The notes under the pieces are model-generated. The model ran no database searches. It saw only the letters and a program-made list of their open reading frames with translations, and had not been told where the DNA came from. Shown here one piece after another: positions 15,036 through 20,825 of a stretch of 20,825 nucleotides of DNA. A program made the translations under genes and the position numbers. The DNA is from Clostridia bacterium. GTDB lineage: Bacteria > Bacillota > Clostridia > Oscillospirales > QAMX01. The DNA lies in NCBI GenBank assembly GCA_017547975.1, contig JAFYNU010000511.1, forward strand, positions 1 through 20,825, read 5' to 3'. Within the stretch, counting starts at the first letter, position 1, and each line of letters opens with the position of its first letter.

Positions 15036-17891
15036 ATGAATTACAAGCAATACTTAAATGATTCATGGTATGCCCGACCGGAAGAACATCATACTGTCGA
15101 TTTGACACCTTACACGTCGGATTGCGACCCCGCATATTGCGTACCGACAGGAATTCCTGCACTGGTGAAAGATCTGTTTCCCAGGGCAGATACCCCGATT
15201 TGGTTTTATAAACGCTTTGAAACCGAGCTTTCTGCCGGGGACGATCACAGAATTTACCTTTGTTTTGATCAGGTCATCTGCCTGTGCGAGGTATGGTTGA
15301 ATGGAATTTCCATCGGAAAACACATTCATTCCGAAGAACCCTTTGTCTTTGACGTTACCGATGCGCTAAAATGCGGGGGAAATCTGCTTGCGTGCCGTGT
15401 TTACGGACCTGTAGTCGATTGTGTCGGTCCGGATGGCATTGCCATGGATACCACGCCGAATTTCGCGCAAATTTACAGCTATTATACCGTGATCTCAAAA
15501 ACCGGTATCTACGGTAACGTTTCTCTTCAGAAAAAGCCGCTGTGCGCCATCGACGATCTTTATATTAATCCCGACCCGAAAACAGGAACCGTATCGCTGT
15601 CGCTAACCTTAAATAATCTGCGAGAGACCGCCGAACGAGCTGCCATTGACTGTCAGATTTCTGATCACGGAACGGAAATCTGTTCCTCTTCTGCGAAAGC
15701 TGTGGTTTCCAATGGGGACAGTACAATATGTGAGATTACGATTCCCATGCAGAACGTACATCTGTGGTCGCCGGATGATCCATATCTTTACGATCTTTCT
15801 CTTACGGTTCGGACAGACAAAACAACCGAATCCCTCCATAAACGGTTTGGATTCAAGAGCTTTTCCGTTGAAAATGGCTGGTTCATTCTCAACGGAAAAC
15901 GGATATGGCTTTCCTGTGCCCACAGCATCGAAGGAAAAGAAGCGGTTGTTCATGCAAAGACGATGGGCTTCAAGGCTCTTCGTTATCTTTCGGCCTTGCC
16001 GCCGGAGGAACTGCTTGATTTCTGTGATGAGATCGGTATGATGGTTTACGTGGAATCTGCCGTATCCTGGGGTATGCTCGATTATCCGCAGATGCCGGAG
16101 CACATGGCGGCATATCTTGATAATATGATCCGCCGTAACAGGAATCACGTTTCGGTAGGCATATGGGGCATATTCAATGAGCAACCCGGTCCCTGTGATG
16201 ACAAACGTCACCCACGGACACCGCAGACAGCAGGCGTATTTGATTTTGCTGTGTCGTATCTCCCGAAGATGCGACAGCTTGACAACACCCGTCTGATTCT
16301 GCTTTCATCCGGCCGATGGGATTGCCGCGCCGATATTGGCAGTTACTCCAATCCCGGCTCCGATCGGTGGAACTACGGCTGGGGTGCGGAAGGTCCTCAG
16401 GCAACGAAAACAGCTTCCGGTACCGGCAATCCGAATCTTGATCCTTACGTTATGGACGTTGGGGACAATCATCTGTATCCGACCGTTCCTCTTCAGAACG
16501 ATATACGGGACTTTGTCCGTCAGATCGGCAGGGATACCAATCCCGTTTTTCTGAGCGAATATGGTGTTGGTTATCAATTGGATCTGCACGATCTGCTGAC
16601 CGATCTTCAGACTACGGCGCATCCCGATCATCCGGGGATTCCGTATTATGCAATTCAGCTTGATCATCTGGAGCGGTGGATCGCCCATTACGATTTGGCA
16701 CACGTCTATCCGACTTCCCGCGATTTTCTGATGGCATCGATTTATGCCGGTGCAGAGCAGAGAAGGGAGAGCATTGATCCCATCCGCGCCAATCCGAAGC
16801 TGTGCGGCTACAGTCTGACCAGCTTTTCTGTCGGCAATGAAGGTGTATATTATCGGGACGGCAGTCTGATTCCATCCATCGTCAGCGCACTTCGTGACAG
16901 TTTTGCACCCTTGAAGTGGTCGATCTTTATGGATTCGACACAGCTGTATGCCAATACGCCGTTCACGGTGGAATTTGTTCTGTGTAATGAGGATGTTCTT
17001 CCCGCCGGTGATTATTCGGCTGTCGTTTCGGTCACGGGGGCACGCGGTGTCGCATTCCGTGAAACGGTTTCCTTTACCTATCCCGCAGGATGTCCGCTGG
17101 CCGCATCGGTCATGCAGGTGCAAATCCCCGGTCTTTGCGCCGGAAGCTACACCGTATCGGTATGGCTAAACGGACACCGCCAGCCCACCTGTTACAGCAA
17201 GCGCTTCCGTGTGCACGACACAACGTCGCTTCCGGGGCTGACAGCAGCCGTCTTCGCAGTCGGCAATCTCGGTGCCGCCTACACCTATCTGGAAGGCAAA
17301 GGAATCGATATGGTTGCATCTGCAGAAAATGCAGAGATCATTGTTGTGGGTACGCTTGCCGGTTCACCGGAGGAAATCCGGAATCGACAGGCGGAAATCC
17401 TGCAACTGGCATGGAATGGGAAACGTGTTTTGGTGTTGGATGACCGTTTCTGGGACACTGCGAATACGTCGGCACAACAGTTCATGCAATCCATTGACTA
17501 CAACACAGAAAACACGGACGATCTCACCTCCGTCTTTGGTCGCCGTATTTATGTCAGAAACTGGCTTTACCACATGGACAGTTACATTGCAGATGCTGAC
17601 GTCTTTGCCGGTCTTGCCGACGTGGGTCTTCTGGATATGGATTTGTTCCGCCGTGTCTATCCGGATCACTATCTGATCGGTACCGCAAAAACCGAGACCA
17701 CATTCTGTGCATCCTTTGGCAGCGGCCTGTTCGCACAGGATAGCTGCATCGCCGCCCTGGCCATGGGACGAATGGCGTTCGGTGCAGGTTCTGTTACGGT
17801 CAACACCTTCAAACTTTTGGAAAATATTGGGACGGATCCGGTAGCGGATCGGATTCTGTATAATCTGATTGCAACCGAACTGAAAGGATAA
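15036..17891 (+). CDS. Glycoside hydrolase family 2 enzyme (beta-galactosidase/beta-glucuronidase-like)
   Basis: This large retaining beta-glycosidase of 951 residues lacks a signal peptide, so it is probably cytoplasmic. Domain order is an N-terminal jelly-roll sugar-binding domain (~30-170), an immunoglobulin-like domain (~172-275), and a TIM barrel (~276-600) with acid/base E382 in IWGIFNEQ and nucleophile E508 in FLSEYG. A beta-rich region (~640-735) and a C-terminal alpha/beta domain (~740-950) follow; the last resembles a flavodoxin- or trimerisation-like fold (VLVLDDRFW) and is not usual for LacZ. The RTxHYP barrel motif of LacZ-like enzymes reads RYLSALPP here, losing its histidine, so the substrate may be unusual. 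Proline is often CCG, unlike the CCC-dominated neighbours, which suggests acquisition by transfer. AAGGAG lies 10 bases before the ATG. It converges on dgoD and has no clear terminator of its own. Confidence 0.9.
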   Translation: MNYKQYLNDSWYARPEEHHTVDLTPYTSDCDPAYCVPTGIPALVKDLFPRADTPIWFYKRFETELSAGDDHRIYLCFDQVICLCEVWLNGISIGKHIHSEEPFVFDVTDALKCGGNLLACRVYGPVVDCVGPDGIAMDTTPNFAQIYSYYTVISKTGIYGNVSLQKKPLCAIDDLYINPDPKTGTVSLSLTLNNLRETAERAAIDCQISDHGTEICSSSAKAVVSNGDSTICEITIPMQNVHLWSPDDPYLYDLSLTVRTDKTTESLHKRFGFKSFSVENGWFILNGKRIWLSCAHSIEGKEAVVHAKTMGFKALRYLSALPPEELLDFCDEIGMMVYVESAVSWGMLDYPQMPEHMAAYLDNMIRRNRNHVSVGIWGIFNEQPGPCDDKRHPRTPQTAGVFDFAVSYLPKMRQLDNTRLILLSSGRWDCRADIGSYSNPGSDRWNYGWGAEGPQATKTASGTGNPNLDPYVMDVGDNHLYPTVPLQNDIRDFVRQIGRDTNPVFLSEYGVGYQLDLHDLLTDLQTTAHPDHPGIPYYAIQLDHLERWIAHYDLAHVYPTSRDFLMASIYAGAEQRRESIDPIRANPKLCGYSLTSFSVGNEGVYYRDGSLIPSIVSALRDSFAPLKWSIFMDSTQLYANTPFTVEFVLCNEDVLPAGDYSAVVSVTGARGVAFRETVSFTYPAGCPLAASVMQVQIPGLCAGSYTVSVWLNGHRQPTCYSKRFRVHDTTSLPGLTAAVFAVGNLGAAYTYLEGKGIDMVASAENAEIIVVGTLAGSPEEIRNRQAEILQLAWNGKRVLVLDDRFWDTANTSAQQFMQSIDYNTENTDDLTSVFGRRIYVRNWLYHMDSYIADADVFAGLADVGLLDMDLFRRVYPDHYLIGTAKTETTFCASFGSGLFAQDSCIAALAMGRMAFGAGSVTVNTFKLLENIGTDPVADRILYNLIATELKG

Positions 17892-18014
17892 TGGGCAATT
17901 ATTATTCATTCAGAACCACTGACCTCCCTTCGACAACGTAAAAACGGTAAAGGAGGGCCCCACCACCCTGGGATCCATAGAGGCCGGGGGTGTCGCCAAA
18001 GTTCCAAAAAACAT
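17892..18014. other. Unassigned intergenic segment between GH2 and dgoD
   Basis: This segment lies between the GH2 stop and the dgoD terminator. It is GC-richer than the GH2 gene and open in translation on both strands for 30 or more codons; the minus strand ends in TAATAA at 17902-17907. An imperfect stem CCTCCCTT (17924-17931) with AAAGGAGG is also visible. It could be a gene remnant or a dispersed intergenic repeat, and no function is assigned. Confidence 0.4.
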
Positions 18015-18040
18015 CGCCGGAAGGAATTTCCCTTCCGGCG
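18004..18040 (-). terminator. Terminator of dgoD
   Basis: CGCCGGAAGG (18015-18024) and CCTTCCGGCG (18031-18040) form a perfect 10-bp stem with a 6-base loop. On the minus strand it is followed by ATGTTTTTTGG, a clear U-tract. It starts 23 bases after the dgoD stop. On the plus strand no U-tract follows. Confidence 0.9.
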
Positions 18041-18063
18041 GTATCATTATGCAGTTATTTCGC

Positions 18064-19182
18064 TTACCAAACGGCAACCGAACCGTCTTCGTACCAGAAG
18101 CGGGGGGTTTCCCAGTCGCCGGCGAAGACCTTTTCGGCGATGGCATCCTCATCCAGTTCGATACCGAGACCGGGCTTGGTGGGAACGGGAACAAAGCCGT
18201 TTTCAACCTTGAAGGGTTCCTTGAGGTAGCCTTCGCCCAGGGTGACGGTTTCCTGGCACAGGAAGTTGGGGATGGCGGCGTCGATCTGGAAGCAGGCGGC
18301 CAGAGCGATGGGGCCCAGGGGGCAGTGGGGAGCGATGGTGGCGTAGGAAGCTTCGGCCATACCGGCGATGATGCGGCATTCGGAAATACCACCGGCGTGG
18401 GACAGGTCGGGCTGGAGAACCACAGCGGCCTGCTTTTCGAGAACTTCACGGAACTGCCACTTGGTGAAGAGACGTTCACCGGTGGCGATGGGGATGTAGG
18501 TGGAACGGGCCACACGAGCCAATTCGTCGATGTTGCCGGGGAGAACCGGTTCTTCGATGAAGAGGGGCTGATATTCTTCGATGGCCTTGATCAGAAGCAT
18601 GGACATAGCGGGGGAAACTTCGCCGTGGAAGTCGATACCCAGGTCGCATTCCGGCCCAATGATTTCACGGGTCTGGGCGATACGGGCAGCGAATTCGTCA
18701 ACCTTCTTCTTGGTATCCAGGAATTTCACAGGACCGCCGACGCCGGTCTTGAAGGCGGTGAAGCCCTTTTCCTTGGAAGCGGTGGCAGAAGCGCAGATTT
18801 CTTCGTAGTTGCTGCCGCCGAAGTGGCCGTAAACGCGGATCTTATCGCGGGTGCGGCCGCCCAGGAGTTCGTATACGGGAACACCGTAGTACTTACCCTT
18901 AATGTCCCACAGAGCCTGGTCGATACCGGCGATGGCGCTGGTGAGGACCGGACCGCCCTGGTAGAACTGGCCCAGGTAGATGGCCTGCCAATGGTGGGTG
19001 ATGCGGAGGGGATCCTGGCCGATCAGGTAACGCTCAGCGATTTCCTTGACGCAGGTTTCCACGGTGCGGGCGCGGCCTTCCACAACAGGTTCACCAAGAC
19101 CGACGATACCTTCATCGGTGTGAATCTTCAGGAAGAGCCAGCGGGGCTTAACGTGAATGGTTTCAATCTTTGTAATCTTCAT
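18064..19182 (-). CDS. dgoD: D-galactonate dehydratase (enolase superfamily)
   Basis: This cytoplasmic magnesium enzyme dehydrates D-galactonate to 2-dehydro-3-deoxy-D-galactonate, the first step of the DeLey-Doudoroff galactonate route. The 372-residue chain follows E. coli DgoD closely: RWLFLKIHTDEG, GEPVVEGRARTVE, YLIGQDP, GGPVLTSAIAGIDQALWDIKGK, LQPDLSHAGGISE and APHCPLGPIALAAC. Metal ligands are D184 (DFHGEV), E210 (IEEPV) and E236 (GERLF); catalytic histidines are H186 and H286. GAAGGA precedes the ATG by about 8 bases. It is transcribed alone, without dgoK, dgoA or a galactonate transporter in view, so downstream steps must be encoded elsewhere. A promoter bracketed by a perfect dyad and a structured leader lie upstream. 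A related acid-sugar substrate remains possible. Confidence 0.93.
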   Translation of the reverse strand: MKITKIETIHVKPRWLFLKIHTDEGIVGLGEPVVEGRARTVETCVKEIAERYLIGQDPLRITHHWQAIYLGQFYQGGPVLTSAIAGIDQALWDIKGKYYGVPVYELLGGRTRDKIRVYGHFGGSNYEEICASATASKEKGFTAFKTGVGGPVKFLDTKKKVDEFAARIAQTREIIGPECDLGIDFHGEVSPAMSMLLIKAIEEYQPLFIEEPVLPGNIDELARVARSTYIPIATGERLFTKWQFREVLEKQAAVVLQPDLSHAGGISECRIIAGMAEASYATIAPHCPLGPIALAACFQIDAAIPNFLCQETVTLGEGYLKEPFKVENGFVPVPTKPGLGIELDEDAIAEKVFAGDWETPRFWYEDGSVAVW

Positions 19183-19208
19183 AGTTGAAATCCTTCCTTT
19201 TTCAAAGT

Positions 19209-19244
19209 GTGGATTGTCCCGGGAAGGCCCCGGCGAAAGTCCAC
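19209..19244 (-). promoter_or_regulatory. Two-tier hairpin in the dgoD 5' leader
   Basis: On the minus strand GTGGA (19244-19240) pairs with TCCAC (19213-19209), enclosing CCGGG (19233-19229) paired with CCCGG (19223-19219) around loop GCCTT. It lies between the predicted start near 19253 and the ribosome binding site. No U-tract follows, so it is not a terminator. A role in mRNA stability or control is inferred. Confidence 0.55.
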
Positions 19245-19259
19245 TTGTATCTAATATCT

Positions 19260-19287
19260 ATTATACACTCTTTTTCAATTCTTGCAA
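19260..19287 (-). promoter_or_regulatory. Promoter of dgoD
   Basis: Minus-strand TTGCAA (19287-19282), a 16-base spacer, and TATAAT (19265-19260). The predicted start is near 19253, giving a leader of about 70 bases. Confidence 0.82.
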
Positions 19288-19293
19288 GAGTGT
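19265..19293. promoter_or_regulatory. Perfect 8-bp inverted repeat framing the dgoD promoter; also terminator-like on plus strand
   Basis: ACACTCTT (19265-19272) and AAGAGTGT (19286-19293) are exact inverted arms whose centres are 21 bp apart, about two helical turns. They abut the -10 and overlap the -35. This suits a dimeric repressor. Read on the plus strand the arms are followed by TTTTTCTTTTTT, so the same DNA could stop antisense transcription towards the ABC operon. Confidence 0.6.
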
Positions 19294-19402
19294 TTTTTCT
19301 TTTTTCCAATGTTCTCCGGCCATGATATCCCCCGGAAACCCGCCTTGCGGAATCGGCGGAAATCAGTCGTTAATTCTTTGAGTAAATAATAAGATTTGTG
19401 TA

Positions 19403-19431
19403 TTGTAACAAGGCAAAAGCTGTGATATAAT
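19403..19431 (+). promoter_or_regulatory. Promoter of the ABC transporter operon
   Basis: TTGTAA (19403-19408), 17 bases, TATAAT (19426-19431) with an extended TGA before the -10. The predicted start is near 19438, about 125 bases before the ATPase ATG. Confidence 0.85.
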
Positions 19432-19498
19432 TTGTTTTACGCTATGATGCGCTAAGTGTCGTTTTTTGGCGGCGGTGGTCTGTCACGGCGTATACGTA

Positions 19499-19536
19499 CC
19501 GCTTTTGTGGTCATAAAGCGGAGTTTTTCCGTTTTT
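19499..19536 (+). terminator. Terminator-like hairpin in the ABC operon leader (candidate attenuator)
   Basis: CCGCTTT (19499-19505) pairs perfectly with AAAGCGG (19515-19521) around a 9-base loop, followed by AGTTTTTCCGTTTTT. It lies between promoter and Shine-Dalgarno (GGAGG, 19548-19552). An upstream GCGGT (19472-19476) can instead pair with ACCGC (19498-19502), the left arm, as a possible antiterminator. Confidence 0.55.
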
Positions 19537-19562
19537 CATTTAGAGATGGAGGCTTAGTACAA

Positions 19563-20648
19563 ATGATTGAAGTAACCAATCTTGTCAAGCACTACGGGGA
19601 CAAAAAAGCTGTCAACGACATTAGCTTTTTCATTGACGAAGGGGAAGTCGTAGGCTTCCTCGGGCCCAACGGTGCAGGCAAGTCCACCACCATGAACATC
19701 ATTACCGGGTATCTTTCTGCCACCTCCGGCAGCGTGAAGATCGCCGGGACCGATATTTTGGAGGATCCGATCCTTGCCAAGAAAAAGCTTGGCTATCTGC
19801 CCGAACACCCGCCCCTTTACATGGACATGACCGTCAAGGAATACCTTGACTTCATTTACGACCTGAAGGGTTGCCGCGGCACCCCCAAGGAACGTGCCCG
19901 CCACATCGGCAACATCTGCGAAATTGTCGGGTTGGACAACGTTTACAACCGCATGACCCGCAACCTGTCCAAGGGTTACAAGCAGCGTGTCGGTTTGGCT
20001 CAGGCACTTGTGGGCGACCCCGAAGTTCTGATTCTGGACGAACCCACCGTTGGTTTGGACCCCATCCAGATCATCGAAATCCGCAACGTGATCAAGGACT
20101 TGGGCAAGAAGCGCACCGTCATTCTGTCCAGCCACATTCTGTCGGAAATTCAGCAGATCTGCGGCCGCGTATTGGTTATCAACAAGGGTCAGCTCATTGC
20201 CAGCGACACCCCCGATAACCTTTCCCGTACCGTGGAAAGCGAACACCGCTACAACGTGCGCGTGGCCGGCAATCCCGAAATCGTTTTGGGCATTCTGCGC
20301 AAGCTCCCCGGCATGAAGAGCGTTACTCCCCAGGGCAGCAAGGAAATCGGCTCCAACGACTTCCTGATCGTATCGGAAGAAAATCAGGACGTTCGCAAGG
20401 ACGTCTTCCTGGCACTGGAAAAGGCCGGTCTTCCGGTTCTGCAGCTCACTCCGGTGGGTGCCACCCTGGAAGATATCTTCATTAAGCTCACCGGCAAGCG
20501 TGTGGTGGAAGACGAAGGTCGTGCCACCCGTGCCCGCAGGAGCCGCAAAAAGGCCATGGCAGAGGACGTTAACAAGTCCATCACCCTTTCGGATGAAGCC
20601 AAAGCCCAGGATCGCGTAAGCTCCCGGAAAAACAAGAAGGGGGAATAA
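19563..20648 (+). CDS. ABC transporter ATP-binding protein (ABC-2 export type, GldA-like)
   Basis: This 361-residue cytoplasmic nucleotide-binding subunit of an ABC-2 exporter has Walker A GPNGAGKS (34-41), LGYLPEHPPLY at the Q-loop position (Glu81 where Gln is usual, a common variant in this group), signature LSKGYKQ (135-141), Walker B LILDEP with catalytic E160, and switch H191. Residues ~215-320 form the usual C-terminal domain of drug/gliding-type ATPases. A further ~40 residues are strongly charged and basic (RATRARRSRKK...SSRKNKKGE), which is beyond the usual end. The ATG follows GGAGG by 10 bases. The permease gene starts 3 bp after the stop. The cargo is unknown; GldA-like sets occur in non-gliding Firmicutes. 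Confidence 0.93.
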   Translation: MIEVTNLVKHYGDKKAVNDISFFIDEGEVVGFLGPNGAGKSTTMNIITGYLSATSGSVKIAGTDILEDPILAKKKLGYLPEHPPLYMDMTVKEYLDFIYDLKGCRGTPKERARHIGNICEIVGLDNVYNRMTRNLSKGYKQRVGLAQALVGDPEVLILDEPTVGLDPIQIIEIRNVIKDLGKKRTVILSSHILSEIQQICGRVLVINKGQLIASDTPDNLSRTVESEHRYNVRVAGNPEIVLGILRKLPGMKSVTPQGSKEIGSNDFLIVSEENQDVRKDVFLALEKAGLPVLQLTPVGATLEDIFIKLTGKRVVEDEGRATRARRSRKKAMAEDVNKSITLSDEAKAQDRVSSRKNKKGE

Positions 20649-20651
20649 GCC

Positions 20652-20825
20652 TTGACTGCTATTTTTAAGAGAGACTTTAAGGCGCTTTACAAAACGCCCG
20701 TGGGATACGTATTCAGCGGCACCCTGCTGCTTTTGATCTACGTACTCTTCTACATATTCAACATTTACTCGGTTCAGACCGCCGATATCTCGGTGGTTAT
20801 GGGCAACATCATCAACTGGCTGTTC
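20652..20825 (+). CDS. ABC-2 type permease, 3'-truncated by window, TTG start
   Basis: The first 58 codons of a membrane permease that pairs with the preceding ATPase. The start is TTG at 20652, with a GGGGG-containing ribosome binding site about 8 bases upstream inside the end of the ATPase gene. The N-terminus TAIFKRDFKALYKTPVGYVFSG, here given in two parts (TAIFKRDFKAL and YKTPVGYVFSG), is the amphipathic entry typical of GldF-like permeases. The first membrane helix (TLLLLIYVLFYIFNIYS) follows. The gene continues beyond the window. Confidence 0.88.
   Translation, partial: MTAIFKRDFKALYKTPVGYVFSGTLLLLIYVLFYIFNIYSVQTADISVVMGNIINWLF

Larger units (their letters stand above)
19183..19562. 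other. 380-bp divergent intergenic regulatory region
   Basis: This gap holds, from left to right, the dgoD leader with a nested hairpin, the dgoD promoter with its dyad (minus strand), a poly-pyrimidine stretch, a weak CCGCC/GGCGG hairpin (19340-19359), the ABC operon promoter, and a leader of about 125 nt with a terminator-like hairpin. No convincing small gene was found in it. Confidence 0.8.

Noticed and set aside
18049..19188. 379-codon plus-strand open frame opposite dgoD
   Set aside because: The minus strand encodes a close match to galactonate dehydratase with promoter, ribosome binding site and terminator; the plus frame has none of these.
19444..19455. Tiny open frame Met-Met-Arg-stop in the ABC leader as a leader peptide
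   Set aside because: The predicted transcript starts only a few bases before it and no ribosome binding site is possible; such a short frame is expected by chance.
1..20825. CRISPR array, transposase, phage or toxin-antitoxin system
   Set aside because: No regularly spaced repeats, no recombinase or phage-like proteins and no small paired genes were seen in either strand.

Overview
The window looks like a chromosomal stretch from a low-profile Clostridia-type Firmicute, possibly Oscillospiraceae and gut-associated. This is an inference. It rests on consensus Gram-positive ribosome binding sites (GGAGG), several TTG/GTG starts, strong TTGACA/TATAAT-type promoters, a trxA-ccdA-tlpA set, a TTG-started class A penicillin-binding protein and an RNHCP zinc-finger protein. 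Most genes have GC-rich third positions and use CCC for proline. One gene, the GH2 hydrolase, does not.

Region 1 (1-6850, plus strand) is a tightly packed housekeeping run: the 3' three-quarters of cysS, then hisS, a PHP-type histidinol-phosphatase, a YggS PLP-homeostasis protein, a small RNHCP zinc-finger protein and a bifunctional class A penicillin-binding protein. The first three internal junctions are a 12-bp gap and two ATGA overlaps. The run ends in a bidirectional terminator. Region 2 (6850-9742, minus strand) holds an MFS permease with its own promoter, which is nested in the terminator of the operon upstream of it. That operon is trxA-ccdA-tlpA, a complete relay carrying thiol-reducing power from the cytosol to the outer face of the membrane.

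Region 3 (9819-13584, plus strand) starts with a stand-alone tRNA-Gln(CUG) that has a near-perfect promoter and its own terminator. A promoter-led three-gene operon follows: a GH36/clan GH-D alpha-galactosidase-like enzyme, a NIF3-family dinuclear-metal protein with an altered metal site, and an ADP-ribosylglycohydrolase-fold enzyme. I do not recognise this combination as a described pathway, and it is the best candidate here for an uncharacterised system. It converges on a YqhD/BdhA-type iron alcohol dehydrogenase on the minus strand.

Region 4 (14860-19300) holds a 951-residue cytoplasmic GH2 glycoside hydrolase with divergent codon use and a dyad over its promoter. It converges on a minus-strand D-galactonate dehydratase (dgoD) whose promoter is framed by a perfect 8-bp inverted repeat and whose leader folds into a two-tier hairpin. 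Region 5 (19300-20825, plus strand) is the start of an ABC-2 type export operon: an ATPase, then a permease cut by the window end. It lies behind a leader of about 125 nt that contains a terminator-like hairpin.

The sugar genes (alpha-galactosidase-like, GH2, galactonate dehydratase) suggest use of plant or host galactosides, but they sit in separate transcription units and no shared regulator is visible. No CRISPR array, transposase, rRNA or phage gene was seen.
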